Shown one piece after another: positions 1 to 8,919 of a stretch of 41,756 bases of DNA (its first letter is position 1; each line of letters begins with the position of its first letter). The notes below the pieces were generated by a model, which saw nothing but the letters and a program-made list of their open reading frames with translations, had not been told where the DNA came from and ran no database searches. This stretch comes from Bacteroidales bacterium (lineage in GTDB: Bacteria; Bacteroidota; Bacteroidia; Bacteroidales; VadinHA17). The stretch is taken from the NCBI GenBank assembly GCA_012517605.1, contig JAAYUS010000124.1, forward strand, positions 1 through 41,756. Reading direction: 5' to 3'. The position numbers and the translations under genes are program-made.

Positions 1-788
1 GGCATATTCATCAGGTCAAACTGGAACCTGCGTGATGAATTTGGAGTATAGACTGCAACGCCATTGGCAATGCCTACCCTTGTTATCCTGCCGCCGGTGG
101 AGATATGATCTACTGTTATATCGCCGTAAACAGACATGTTTCCTGTCCGGTTGAATTTGAAACTTATCCTTGGAACCGTGTCATTGACCAGGGTGAACGA
201 TACATCTGAAATTGTAACTTTTGCCGTCGATTCGCCATTCCTTATAATTACAGGAATAGTAATGCCAAATATGGGTGTGAGTTTTACTGCTATTGCTGTC
301 GAATCGCGTACTGTTTTTTCCTCTCCCAGTGGTAAGGCTTTAGGTACAGCCCTGAAATAGAAATGTGAACGGTATTCTCCTGCCGACATCTCATTGGTTC
401 TCACAACCTGTACTTTAACTACCTGCGCTTCATTCGGGCCAAGGGTTACCGATCTGGGGAAGAAGCGGATGAAACGGTCGGCAAACTGCTGCCCGGGGTC
501 AGGCGTGGTTATCGTCTCAAACCCGCCATCCTCGAGCATCCTGATCTGTATGAGCGAAATAGCATAGGTGGCAGTGTCCTTTCCTGTATTTGCCAGGTTT
601 ATATCTGCAGACCTTTGTGATCCGTCAAAGACTATCCTGCGCGGTGTAATAAGAAGGTCTCCCTGGGCTAGAGCGGGATCTGATGAAAAGGCAAGAAGAA
701 AAGAAAAGCCGGTCAGGAAAATCATAAATGACTTTAACCTGAGGTGCCTTTCAGGTACTGCTTTTTTTCTGTCAATAGAGTTTTTCAT
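1..788 (-). CDS. PapD-like periplasmic chaperone (partial, C-terminus off the left edge)
   Basis: I translated this open frame directly; it runs from an ATG at 788 to the window edge, 262 codons without a stop. A hydrophobic signal sequence (residues about 20-42, ending ALAQ) is followed by a beta-rich region beginning GDLLITPRRIVFDG. Its N-terminal beta pattern, with LGPNEAQVVKVQVVRT and YRSHFYFRAVP, is what pilus chaperones of the PapD family show in their first Ig-like domain. A second in-frame ATG at 725 would give a shorter signal peptide. It lies 21 nt downstream of two DUF4402 genes on the same strand and is probably co-transcribed with them. By family it should fold or cap secreted beta-strand subunits in the periplasm. 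The subfamily is not certain, and the end of domain 2 is missing. Confidence 0.7.
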   Translation of the reverse strand, partial: MKNSIDRKKAVPERHLRLKSFMIFLTGFSFLLAFSSDPALAQGDLLITPRRIVFDGSQRSADINLANTGKDTATYAISLIQIRMLEDGGFETITTPDPGQQFADRFIRFFPRSVTLGPNEAQVVKVQVVRTNEMSAGEYRSHFYFRAVPKALPLGEEKTVRDSTAIAVKLTPIFGITIPVIIRNGESTAKVTISDVSFTLVNDTVPRISFKFNRTGNMSVYGDITVDHISTGGRITRVGIANGVAVYTPNSSRRFQFDLMNM

Positions 789-809
789 CCTGTTAAAATG
801 GTTGAAACA

Positions 810-1358
810 TCAGTTAAAGTCAAATGTAATTGTGTAGGATCCTGTGTACACCCCGACCGGGTTATCATGGATATTCCCGATTTTTAGCGTGGCTCCGACG
901 TTTACCACCTGAAATCCGTTCTGCAAGATTCCGGTGCCGTTGCCCGGAGGCGGCCAGGAATTCCAGTCCTCCAGTACCATCGATCTTTCGCTTGAATTAT
1001 GTTTTAATATTACAGGATCTGAAGGCAGGCTGATGGAATATGAGGCATTTTCATCGCCGGTAACATAGAAGCTTGCAGCATTGTGGCTTCCTGTTCCCAT
1101 GACAATGCTCCCCTGCACCGAAAGAGTGCTTTGAGGTGTAAGTATTATCTTGCCACCCTGGGGACCTGGCGAAAAGCGGCCGAAATTCAGCTGCGATGTC
1201 TCTCTGGCTGAAAAGACCGGAATTACTTCAGCAAACACATGCCCGGTCGCACTTATTGACTGTGTGACCTGGGCGGCTGAATAATTCAGATTAAAAAAAA
1301 TGAATAATCCCAGGCTTAATAATATTTTAGCAGGCCTCAACACTATCCTGATATGCAA
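810..1358 (-). CDS. secreted DUF4402 domain protein (first of two paralogues by coordinate)
   Basis: 182 aa. The N-terminal signal peptide ends near SAAQ (residues about 1-29). The rest is one beta-rich DUF4402-like domain: a strand before LNFGRFSPG, a central ASFYVTG, a SISLP motif, then VNVGATLKIG and a C-terminal strand GVYTGSYTITFDFN. The same landmarks occur in the same order in the neighbouring protein at 1374-1880, so the two are diverged tandem duplicates. The function of DUF4402 is unknown; it is found in secreted proteins. The adjacent PapD-like chaperone gene suggests that it could be a fibre or surface subunit. That is an inference from context. Confidence 0.8.
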   Translation of the reverse strand: MHIRIVLRPAKILLSLGLFIFFNLNYSAAQVTQSISATGHVFAEVIPVFSARETSQLNFGRFSPGPQGGKIILTPQSTLSVQGSIVMGTGSHNAASFYVTGDENASYSISLPSDPVILKHNSSERSMVLEDWNSWPPPGNGTGILQNGFQVVNVGATLKIGNIHDNPVGVYTGSYTITFDFN

Positions 1359-1373
1359 TCAAGACAATACAGA

Positions 1374-1880
1374 TCAGTTATAATTCACTGATACGTTAAA
1401 GGTCCCTGTGTATGTTCCTGATGCCTGATTGGCACCGACATTCAGATCTGCTCCGACATTAAGAGTTGTGGTAGCGCCTGCAAGTGTATATGCTCCTGCG
1501 GCTGGTGTGCTCTGGAAATTATTCACTGTCATATTGTTTGTGCCATCAGTTATTGTGACATCCGTAGCCGGAAGCGTGATTGTGATTACTCTTGTTGGTT
1601 CTCCCGAAATAGTAAACGAGGCAACTGTGTTGGTCGGTGCTAAGCCTGAAAGGGTAACACCTCCTGTAGCGGAACGCACGTTAGCAGGAGTAACGGTAAC
1701 AACACCTGATGTTGTACCTCTCCATATTACACCAAAATGCAAATCTGCTGTCTGCACTATGGAAAGAGGTGCAATTATTACTGCTGATGCCGAGGCTGAA
1801 GCTGTTGTCTGCGCAAAAATCCCGGAAGAGAAACCCAGCATTACAACTGCAATTGCTAAAAATTTAACGATCTTTTTCAT
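1374..1880 (-). CDS. secreted DUF4402 domain protein (second paralogue, operon leader)
   Basis: 168 aa from the ATG at 1880. A longer frame opens at 1931, but residue 18 starts a textbook signal peptide (MKKIVKFLAIAVVML, cleaved after IFAQ), so the shorter start is preferred. The mature part is Ala/Thr/Val-rich with a DUF4402 layout: LHFGVIWRG, VASFTISG, ITITLP, LNVGADLNVG and a last strand TYTGTFNVSVNYN. The alternating hydrophobic C-terminal strand resembles the one in the gene at 810-1358. It heads a probable three-gene unit with that gene and the chaperone. It is likely exported and folds as a small beta-sandwich. No function is assigned. Confidence 0.82.
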   Translation of the reverse strand: MKKIVKFLAIAVVMLGFSSGIFAQTTASASASAVIIAPLSIVQTADLHFGVIWRGTTSGVVTVTPANVRSATGGVTLSGLAPTNTVASFTISGEPTRVITITLPATDVTITDGTNNMTVNNFQSTPAAGAYTLAGATTTLNVGADLNVGANQASGTYTGTFNVSVNYN

Positions 1881-1998
1881 TTTTCTAAACTTCTTTTGGT
1901 TAGTAATAATTTTTATCTGTATCAGAAACAATATTATCCGGATTATCAGGCTTATGGCAATACCTCAGCCATCCATTGCCGGGATAAATTTTGCCAAT

Positions 1999-2006
1999 CA
2001 AAATTA
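1999..2006 (-). promoter_or_regulatory. possible -7 promoter element upstream of the DUF4402/chaperone operon
   Basis: The minus strand reads TAATTTTG, a match to the Bacteroidota -7 consensus TAnnTTTG, about 120 nt before the ATG at 1880. The nearest upstream TTTG (2017-2020) is only 10 nt away, so a properly spaced -33 box is missing and the call is weak. The remainder of the 248-nt gap holds the terminator of the upstream gene. Confidence 0.25.
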
Positions 2007-2075
2007 GTAACATTGACAAATGTGAATTTCCCGGTATTTAATATTATTTAACATACAGGCAAAGTTATTAACACA

Positions 2076-2107
2076 AAAGCCCCGGTTTTATTGTATGCCG
2101 GGGCTTT
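2076..2107 (-). terminator. hairpin terminator of the CBM9/DUF5916 gene
   Basis: Perfect 10-bp arms AAAGCCCCGG (2076-2085) and CCGGGGCTTT (2098-2107) enclose a 12-nt loop. The element lies 21 nt past the stop codon at 2129. Read on the minus strand it ends in TTTTGTGTT, a short U-rich tail. It separates this gene from the DUF4402 operon. Confidence 0.75.
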
Positions 2108-2128
2108 CACACGTTTGATTTTTTAGTT

Positions 2129-4429
2129 TTAAAGGTTGAAGGTATAGGTATATTTTATCATTACAGCCCTGGAATTGTATACAGGAAGATTTGGAAGCTC
2201 CCTGTACAGGTCGGTGTTCCTGTCCTCATTGAAAACAAGATACAGGTCATTGCCTTCTTTCGGGTTGTACCTTATCCTTAGATTTGTAATGATGCCGTCA
2301 AGAGCTGTATTATACTGTATAAATGCATTTACCGACAGCTTTGTGTCGAACATATACAAGGCCTTAACCCCGATGATATGATTGTTCATGGTCACATTCC
2401 TCGCTGAAACCGAAACATGATCGAAGTTGTATGTCCCTCCCAGTTCAAAATGCCTCGAGATGTTCCATGTAGGCTGAATCCTGAACGAAAGCCTTTTACC
2501 GTCATAAAATTGTCCGGTTTCCGTCATAAACATAAGGTAGAAGGGACGCGACATCGGAGTGTTGATGTTCCCCCTGAAATTTAGATAACTGTATCTGCCT
2601 TGTGGTATGTAAAGCTCATCAGCCATAATCTCGAGGGAATCTCTTAACCTTTCATTGTTGTAAACAAGAAAAAGACTTCCCTGCCACTGGCTTTTTGTCT
2701 GGAAATTCCATCCTGAGAAATTTGTGAAACTCATAAAGGTGCCGTCGTCAATGAAATTGCGGTACATAAAACGCGTTTCAGGGCGATGTGTATAAAGCTT
2801 TGACTTTTCCGGAGATATCCATCCGTAACTGAGTCCTCCTCTTACCACAGTGTAATCGTCCATCATTTCAAATCCCATTCCCGGATGAAAGTGTATCCCC
2901 GACTGGGTATAGCCGAGATTGTATGAGAACCCTTTTCTTGACCTTCTTTCCCACGTTGTCATCAGAAGGGTTGGCTCCTTAAGCGATTTGTTCTTTACCT
3001 CATCTTCAAAAGTCTGGCTCCACCTGAATTCGAAATAGTCGTTCCCAAAAACCCTGAAAATACCGTCAAGCCCATATGCAAGATTATATGACCCGTCAGC
3101 GCCCATACGGCTTGTTACCATTGTACCAATATAGCTATTGTCGTTCAGGACCTGTCGCCTCAGCCTTACAACGCTAAAATTCTCTGACGGTATAAATGTC
3201 TGCATTGCGCCCGACAGATCCTCTGCTCTCAGAGGTGCAGTCTGCATATCCATGAATCCGACATCCCAGCCTTTTATCCTTCCTGTAATCCTTGCTCCGC
3301 CATAGATCCTTACAGGCTCCGGAGTTTCATCATTTCTGGCCGGATCATAATCTTCACTGAGACCTATACGCCTGCTGTAAAACAGATTACTGTTTCCGCC
3401 AAGTGAAAAATCAAAAACACTTGCGCGTTCCAGGAAAAATGCTCTCTTTTCCGGGAAGAAAAGTGAATATCTTGTAAGATTTATTTGCTGATCATCCGAC
3501 TCAACCTGAGCAAAATCGGTGTTCACAGTAAGATCCATGACCATGGTTTTGGAAATTCCGTATTTTACATCAAGTCCGGCTTCAAAATCCGGTTTGTTTG
3601 ATTTCGCATATGAACCCTGATCACTTTTCAGCGAGTATGAACTTTCATAGCCTGTAAGTGCATAAGGTGCAATATATAGGGGCTTGTCGGGGACTATATC
3701 CCTGAAAACTATTTCCTGGGCCTGAGATGGCTTCATCACCGATGTCTCTCCCCAGTTTGGAGGTATGGCGGGAAAGATAACAGTTTCATTTTTTGATGGA
3801 ATCCACCTCTCGACTGTAAGACCCATCCTTACTTCTCCGTTAACAGACTGGAACCTGAGACTCGACAGTGGTATTCTGAATTCAGCTGACCAGCCATATG
3901 CCCCTTTCTTTGTAGCCACATCCCAGAATGTATTCCAGCTGAGGTTCATAGGCTGCTGATCAGGCATAAAAACGACGGCGTCCTTCTGAATTCCGGCATC
4001 AAACCTGAGCCCGTCGGGCGTGGTGAAAAACATCATCGAGTTTTCCTTATCGTTATATGTATCGAGGAAGATGCCGAGCCAGTCTGACCCCATACCCATA
4101 TAATCACGCTTAAAACTTGCCGACTGCATCATTGATGAATCCCTGAAATAAACCCATGCTCCGATATAAAGGTTTTTATCATCATATGTGATCCTGACAT
4201 CAGTGGCTTCTGTAGGTTCTTTTCCGAAAACAGGGGAATGCATTGTCATCTTTAACGGCTTCATCTCTTTCCAGGCATCCTCATCCGGGATTCCGTCAAA
4301 ATTTATTGCTGAAGTCAGCCTGTCAATGACTATTGCCTGCTTGCGCGAAGCCAGGGAGTCGGGCGGGGAACAAAAAGAATACCCGGTAAAGGCAAGAAAA
4401 ACAGTGAATAACAGGAGCTTTTTAATCAT
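2129..4429 (-). CDS. CBM9-like domain plus DUF5916 outer-membrane protein
   Basis: 766 aa from the ATG at 4429; residue 9 of the longer frame begins the signal peptide MIKKLLLFTVFLAFTGYSF. Residues about 30-230 look like a family 9 carbohydrate-binding module (INFDGIPDEDAWKEM, YDDKNLYIGAWVYFRD, GWSAEFRIPLSSLRF). The rest matches the DUF5916 architecture, with MDLTVNTDFAQVESDDQQIN, FFPEKRAFFLE and many alternating amphipathic strands ending in YTYTFNL, as expected of an outer-membrane beta-barrel. The substrate is unknown, and the family is often found near proteases or glycan-handling genes. It has its own terminator and a 101-nt upstream gap, so it is probably a separate transcription unit. 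Confidence 0.85.
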   Translation of the reverse strand: MIKKLLLFTVFLAFTGYSFCSPPDSLASRKQAIVIDRLTSAINFDGIPDEDAWKEMKPLKMTMHSPVFGKEPTEATDVRITYDDKNLYIGAWVYFRDSSMMQSASFKRDYMGMGSDWLGIFLDTYNDKENSMMFFTTPDGLRFDAGIQKDAVVFMPDQQPMNLSWNTFWDVATKKGAYGWSAEFRIPLSSLRFQSVNGEVRMGLTVERWIPSKNETVIFPAIPPNWGETSVMKPSQAQEIVFRDIVPDKPLYIAPYALTGYESSYSLKSDQGSYAKSNKPDFEAGLDVKYGISKTMVMDLTVNTDFAQVESDDQQINLTRYSLFFPEKRAFFLERASVFDFSLGGNSNLFYSRRIGLSEDYDPARNDETPEPVRIYGGARITGRIKGWDVGFMDMQTAPLRAEDLSGAMQTFIPSENFSVVRLRRQVLNDNSYIGTMVTSRMGADGSYNLAYGLDGIFRVFGNDYFEFRWSQTFEDEVKNKSLKEPTLLMTTWERRSRKGFSYNLGYTQSGIHFHPGMGFEMMDDYTVVRGGLSYGWISPEKSKLYTHRPETRFMYRNFIDDGTFMSFTNFSGWNFQTKSQWQGSLFLVYNNERLRDSLEIMADELYIPQGRYSYLNFRGNINTPMSRPFYLMFMTETGQFYDGKRLSFRIQPTWNISRHFELGGTYNFDHVSVSARNVTMNNHIIGVKALYMFDTKLSVNAFIQYNTALDGIITNLRIRYNPKEGNDLYLVFNEDRNTDLYRELPNLPVYNSRAVMIKYTYTFNL

Positions 4430-4450
4430 GGCGAGGTGTTCAAAAGCACG

Positions 4451-4458
4451 CAAAAATA
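4451..4458 (-). promoter_or_regulatory. possible -7 promoter element of the CBM9/DUF5916 gene
   Basis: The minus strand reads TATTTTTG, fitting TAnnTTTG, 21 nt before the ATG at 4429. I find no TTTG at the expected -33 distance. A 12-bp perfect palindrome TGTATATATACA lies at 4473-4484, upstream of it, where an operator could sit. Confidence 0.3.
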
Positions 4459-4530
4459 CACTTTTTCCTGAATGTATATATACAGGATTTAAGAATGAAA
4501 TGAAATATTCCCTATAAAGCTGGCCGAGTT

Positions 4531-6183
4531 TTAAAATTCAAGTATCTGACCATCCCCGACAAGCTTTTTTCTTATCTCATCATAAGTAAGGTCGTGAATG
4601 TTCTTTTTTCCTTCAATTGCCATCGAAGCTACAGTCCCGGCACTCTGGCCGAGTATCATGAAAACCGGTTCCATCCTTATTGATCCGAAGGCAATATGCG
4701 AGCAGGAAACACATACTGGAACTATCAGGTTGCTGCACTGTTCCCTTTCGGGCAGTATCGATCCGAGACTGATCCTGTAGGGGCGGGGAGCCGCTACCCC
4801 GATGTCGCCTTCGTTCTGAACATATCCTTCGGCAGTCACATATCTCTGAACGTTGTGGGAATCCATTGTATATGATCCCATGCCTATAGATTCAGGGACA
4901 TCTCTTTTACAGAGGACATCATTCTCAGTCATAACATATTTTCCTATCATTCTCCTAGCTTCCCTTACATATATGTTGTACGGCCAGTAACCGTTATCAG
5001 CGAATTCATCGCGTGAAAATCCCCATGTGTTCATGGTATCCCTTACCCACTGAGGCAGACGTTTATCCGTTGCCATGAAATACAGAAGTCCTTTCTGATA
5101 AGTTATATGTTCCTTCAGTATCTCTTTTCTTTTTTCATAGGAGGCTTCGGGGTATTCCCAGCTCATGCCGATATTGTCATAACTGAAAGGCCCGTGATTG
5201 TTCACATCGGTTTTACGGTTGGGTATGGCATCATATTTTGCAAAAAACTCGTTCCATCTTGTTTCCGCTACTCGCACCAGCAGCTCATACTGGGTACTGT
5301 CATATCCTTCAGGCTTCGTTATCGGCACTTTATTATCAGGATTCTGAGTAAGGCAAAGCCGGTAGCAGTAAGCCTGTACTTTGTGATCTCCGGTCCCGTT
5401 CTCTCCGGGGGTTTCTGCAGATATCCGGGGTAAGAGTCCGCTTGACGGATCTCCTGGGATTTTGTAAGGTGAGATTTTATCCTTGAAATAATGTCCATGA
5501 TGGAAGACTCCTGCCTGTACGCCGTTCCATGTCTCGCCGTAAAGGCTGTTATCTTCCCTTCCGACGGTGTATCTCACACCTGCCGAAGCCATTAGATCTC
5601 CTTCATAAGTTGCATCAATGAAAACTTTCCCTTTATAGAGTTTGCCGCTTAAAGTCCTTATCGATACGATCTTCCCATTTTTCATCTCAATCCCGGTCTC
5701 CCTGTCGAGCCATTCATCCCTGTGTACAGGTATGTTGTTCCGGCTGATCATGGTCTCAAAAGCCTCTTCTGCAACATGAGGTTCAAATATCCACATTGTC
5801 CTTTTGTCTCCGTCAATTGCCGGATTGCCCTGCCCCCTGTTGCCATATTCGGAACGCTTCTGCCAGTTCCATGATTCAGGCTTTTCGTAATGCTGGTAAA
5901 TAAGCTGGTAGAATTCCCTGGCAAGGCCTCCGATAACTTCCTTGTTGCCTGTATCGGTAAAGCCAAGGCCTGAGGACGACATTCCCCCAAGGTGCCTGTC
6001 GGGTGATACAATTATCACAGAAAGGCCCATCCTGTGAACCTGGACTGCGGTCGTTACAGCTGCCGAGGTCCCTCCGTAGACTATTACGTCTGCCTTGAAT
6101 GTTCCGGTTGCTGTCTCCCTGCTGCAGCCTGTTGCGGCAAATATCAGCATCCCAATGAATGTCAGATTAATGAGTTTTTTCAT
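4531..6183 (-). CDS. lipid-anchored FAD-dependent oxidoreductase (FAD_oxidored family)
   Basis: 550 aa. The N-terminus is a lipoprotein signal with the cysteine at residue 20 (AATGC), which predicts a membrane-anchored, extracytoplasmic protein. Directly after it is a Rossmann-type dinucleotide site DVIVYGGTSAAVTTAVQVHR, then HLGGMSSSGLGFTDTGN and IGGLAREFYQ, the usual opening of the PF12831-like FAD oxidoreductases. Further on are VFIDATYEGDLMASAGVRY and a C-terminal MILGQSAGTVASMA, also typical. Its substrate is not evident. The start overlaps the upstream GH78 gene by 17 nt, pointing to translational coupling and a shared role in carbohydrate processing. Some members of this family are loosely annotated as xanthan lyases; I see no support for that activity. 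Confidence 0.85.
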   Translation of the reverse strand: MKKLINLTFIGMLIFAATGCSRETATGTFKADVIVYGGTSAAVTTAVQVHRMGLSVIIVSPDRHLGGMSSSGLGFTDTGNKEVIGGLAREFYQLIYQHYEKPESWNWQKRSEYGNRGQGNPAIDGDKRTMWIFEPHVAEEAFETMISRNNIPVHRDEWLDRETGIEMKNGKIVSIRTLSGKLYKGKVFIDATYEGDLMASAGVRYTVGREDNSLYGETWNGVQAGVFHHGHYFKDKISPYKIPGDPSSGLLPRISAETPGENGTGDHKVQAYCYRLCLTQNPDNKVPITKPEGYDSTQYELLVRVAETRWNEFFAKYDAIPNRKTDVNNHGPFSYDNIGMSWEYPEASYEKRKEILKEHITYQKGLLYFMATDKRLPQWVRDTMNTWGFSRDEFADNGYWPYNIYVREARRMIGKYVMTENDVLCKRDVPESIGMGSYTMDSHNVQRYVTAEGYVQNEGDIGVAAPRPYRISLGSILPEREQCSNLIVPVCVSCSHIAFGSIRMEPVFMILGQSAGTVASMAIEGKKNIHDLTYDEIRKKLVGDGQILEF

Positions 6184-8356
6184 ATGTCATAATTATTTTA
6201 CTTTTCCCGGGTCCGAGCCTGATAATTCCTGTTGTTTCCCCTGCATTTTTCCCGTTAACACTGATTGTTAAATATTTAACACTGTCAATAATAAAATCAC
6301 ATTCCATATTTCCGGGAATGCTTATTGTAAATTCCTTTAATCGTTCTGTTTTGCGATATTCTGCAGAAATACTTCCCCTTATTGTCGGAACAACAACCGA
6401 TGAGTTTTTAAGCGTGCTTAGCTGGGGTTTTATTATTGCTTTGCTGAATCCGGGGCAGGCAGGTCTGACGCCCCACATATAACCGGGAATAATGTTAGCC
6501 GGAACAGCTCCCCAGGCATGATTCCAGTCGGAATTAGGCTTGTACTTCATGTCCCATGCTTCCATCGTTATCGTCGATCCCGTCCTTATCATGTTATACC
6601 AGCTCCTGTCGTGAGTTGCAGTCATAAGGCTGAAAGCATAGTCTTGTTCACCTGCTTTGTAAAGGCCTTCAAGAAGAAACTGGGCACCATAAACGCTGCA
6701 TGCCATCCCCCTCGATTTGATGAATTCAACAACACTCTTTTTGTACTCCTCCGGGACAATGTCAAAAGCAAGGGCCATCATATTTGCATGCAGCGAAGAG
6801 TGGTGCGAATTTTCACCATCGAGATAGATCCCCTTTCCCCTGTCGAACAGTTTTTCATTGATTGAATTCCTGACTTTTATGGCCCGGCTTATGAACAAAA
6901 GGGAATCGACCGGTTTGCCAAGATATCCCGCCATTTCAGCCATTAATACCAGGCTCCTGTAATGGAATGCGTTGACAACCGTGTTTACTTCAGTCATGTC
7001 ATATCCGTCCCTTTCACCTTCGGGAGTGGCAAGCTGCCACCCGGTATCCTTCTGCGAAGGAGGCCAGTCAACGATATCCCTGATCCTTTCCTTCGCATTT
7101 GAGAAGCCCAGGTTAAGCATGACTTCATCAGTGACATTTTTCGAACTTATAAGTCCGTCGGGACGAGCAATTTCATAAAGCGTTTTATATTGCAATGCCT
7201 TGTAGTATTTCGCAAGAGATTCCATGTTCCCGGTAAACATCAGGTCGTTGTGGAACAGCAGAACAGTCTGAAGTATCCATTCAGTGGGCCAGGTAGGATG
7301 GTCAATGAAATACTCGTTCGTCCTGCGGGCAATTGAATACTCCCTGTCGGAATAGTAATGGCCAAGCTGGTTTATATATGCATCCGCCTCATATGGGATC
7401 CGCTCCCTGTCGCCGTCGATATAAAGTCCTGCGAAGGAAGTGGCTTTCATTGAATATTTACAGATCTTCCACACGTTATTCAGGATGGAATCAGGACTTT
7501 CAAAAGAGCTTTCTGTATCGTCAAAAAAATACCAATAAGCTTTCTGGTATATGCGGGCGGGATCGGGTTCAATATTGCAGTTTTCCAGTTCACAATAGCG
7601 GAAGGGCGTGATGACTCCCAGCGAATCGGGTAGAATGACAGCCGACGGACCAGTATTCCTTTCATCCCGCGGTATATTGACCTCATAGCTTCGCCTTCCC
7701 GGCTCAACGGTTAACAAGAGCCGATGGTATCTTATTGTTCCACCCGGGTTTCTGTCTATGGTATATGTCCCCGAAAGTTTCTCTCCCAGATGCACAATTA
7801 TGGTATCGCGGCGTGGTGGATCTGCCTCAAGAACAAGGGTACCAAAGGCATCTTTCCCGAAATCAATGAAGTACCTGTTGCTGCCTGTTCCCACAAATAA
7901 GACCGGGCTGATTTTGTTTTCTAGGAATACATTGGCTGCAGTTCCGCCGTCAATAAGAATGCCTGTCCTGAACGACTGTATATCAGACCATTTAGAAGGA
8001 TCCCCGTTCTGGTCCCATATCCTTACTTTCCAGAAATACCTGGTATTGTCTGAAAGATTTCCTCCTGAATATTCAATTTCAGAAGACCTGGAGCTTATTC
8101 TTTTGTTGGTGTTCCAAAGGTCTGCCTCATCTCTTTCAAGAATTTCGGGTGATGTTGCGAGCATTATCTGATAAGCTGTCTGCCTTACAGCTTTTTCAGG
8201 GACTATCCAGGTGAATTCAGGTTTTGAGTCAGTGATCAGGACATATGCTGGTTTTCTGATAAATTCGACCATGAGCCCAGCAGGCGGATCATTACCCTGG
8301 TTTTTGTTTACAGGCGACAGCAGAGTCAGAAAAAACAACAACCAGATCATTTTCAT
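6167..8356 (-). CDS. alpha-L-rhamnosidase-like glycoside hydrolase (GH78 type)
   Basis: 729 aa with a probable N-terminal signal peptide (MKMIWLLFFLTLLSP). Residues about 30-135 form the Fn3-like N-terminal domain usual in GH78 (WIVPEKAVRQTAYQIMLATS, YFWKVRIWD, WSDIQSFRTG). The (alpha/alpha)6 catalytic region contains DGDRERIPYEAD at 314-325, matching the conserved acidic motif, and E599 in TITMEAWD, the expected position of the second catalytic acid, followed by WNHAWGAVPANIIPGYMWG. A short beta domain closes the protein. Family knowledge predicts removal of terminal alpha-L-rhamnose from glycans or glycosides; substrate specificity cannot be read here. The gene lies between a lipoprotein gene (13-nt gap) and the overlapping FAD oxidoreductase gene, and is likely co-transcribed with both. 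Confidence 0.85.
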   Translation of the reverse strand: MKMIWLLFFLTLLSPVNKNQGNDPPAGLMVEFIRKPAYVLITDSKPEFTWIVPEKAVRQTAYQIMLATSPEILERDEADLWNTNKRISSRSSEIEYSGGNLSDNTRYFWKVRIWDQNGDPSKWSDIQSFRTGILIDGGTAANVFLENKISPVLFVGTGSNRYFIDFGKDAFGTLVLEADPPRRDTIIVHLGEKLSGTYTIDRNPGGTIRYHRLLLTVEPGRRSYEVNIPRDERNTGPSAVILPDSLGVITPFRYCELENCNIEPDPARIYQKAYWYFFDDTESSFESPDSILNNVWKICKYSMKATSFAGLYIDGDRERIPYEADAYINQLGHYYSDREYSIARRTNEYFIDHPTWPTEWILQTVLLFHNDLMFTGNMESLAKYYKALQYKTLYEIARPDGLISSKNVTDEVMLNLGFSNAKERIRDIVDWPPSQKDTGWQLATPEGERDGYDMTEVNTVVNAFHYRSLVLMAEMAGYLGKPVDSLLFISRAIKVRNSINEKLFDRGKGIYLDGENSHHSSLHANMMALAFDIVPEEYKKSVVEFIKSRGMACSVYGAQFLLEGLYKAGEQDYAFSLMTATHDRSWYNMIRTGSTITMEAWDMKYKPNSDWNHAWGAVPANIIPGYMWGVRPACPGFSKAIIKPQLSTLKNSSVVVPTIRGSISAEYRKTERLKEFTISIPGNMECDFIIDSVKYLTISVNGKNAGETTGIIRLGPGKSKIIMTYEKTH

Positions 8357-8369
8357 AAAGGAGACGGCA

Positions 8370-8885
8370 TTAAATCATTTGAAAAGTGACATTCTCTCCG
8401 GTATCATTATAATCGCCGTCATTATTCAGATCTCTCCTTAAAGTAAGCAGATTGTCTTTTACTTCGTATTCAGCCGGAACTGCTTTTTCAAAATACTGAA
8501 TGTTCAGATTCCAGTAAGCGGTTCCTTCACCATACCATTCAACCTGTTCGGTACATTTGTCCATCTCGTCCTGAACACATGTGCCCAGCTCATCAAGATA
8601 AAAGACAAGCGATGTATGCGACATTCCCAGCTTCCCCCTTGTACCGATTATTGCCGAGATATCGGCAGAACCCTGGCGTTTTATGACATATGTCTCCTCC
8701 CAGGAACTTCTTGCAAGGGTGAGTGTCCTGGTTGTGCTGTATACTATATCATCAGCCGTAATCTGTTCGGAGAACTGCCAGGTGCCGATGAACTGGGGAT
8801 CATTCTTGAATTTGTCACAGGCCGGAATGAAAAAGGCGGTTACAATTAAACCAAGCAGGAGGTCCGGCAGAAAATGCCTGTTCAT
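8370..8885 (-). CDS. small putative lipoprotein with lipocalin-like beta pattern
   Basis: 171 aa. The signal peptide ends in the lipobox IPAC, cysteine at residue 23, so the protein is probably lipid anchored. The mature part starts FIGTWQFSEQI and continues as alternating strands (TLTLARSSWEETYVIKR, LVFYLDELG, LLTLRRDLNNDGDYND), a pattern seen in lipocalin-like proteins of Bacteroidota. The segment DLNNDGDYND is acidic and may bind calcium, but this is not a proven EF loop. I do not recognise a characterised family. The gene follows the photolyase by 34 nt with no visible terminator, so it may be read from the carotenoid operon, and it precedes GH78 by 13 nt. Confidence 0.7.
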   Translation of the reverse strand: MNRHFLPDLLLGLIVTAFFIPACDKFKNDPQFIGTWQFSEQITADDIVYSTTRTLTLARSSWEETYVIKRQGSADISAIIGTRGKLGMSHTSLVFYLDELGTCVQDEMDKCTEQVEWYGEGTAYWNLNIQYFEKAVPAEYEVKDNLLTLRRDLNNDGDYNDTGENVTFQMI

Positions 8886-8919
8886 AATTTTAGGGTTTTA
8901 CGAAATAAAGATATTCAAT

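Noticed and set aside
1429-2007. 192-codon plus-strand ORF opposite a DUF4402 gene
   Set aside because: It is the antisense of an Ala/Thr/Val-rich coding region, which tends to leave long open frames.
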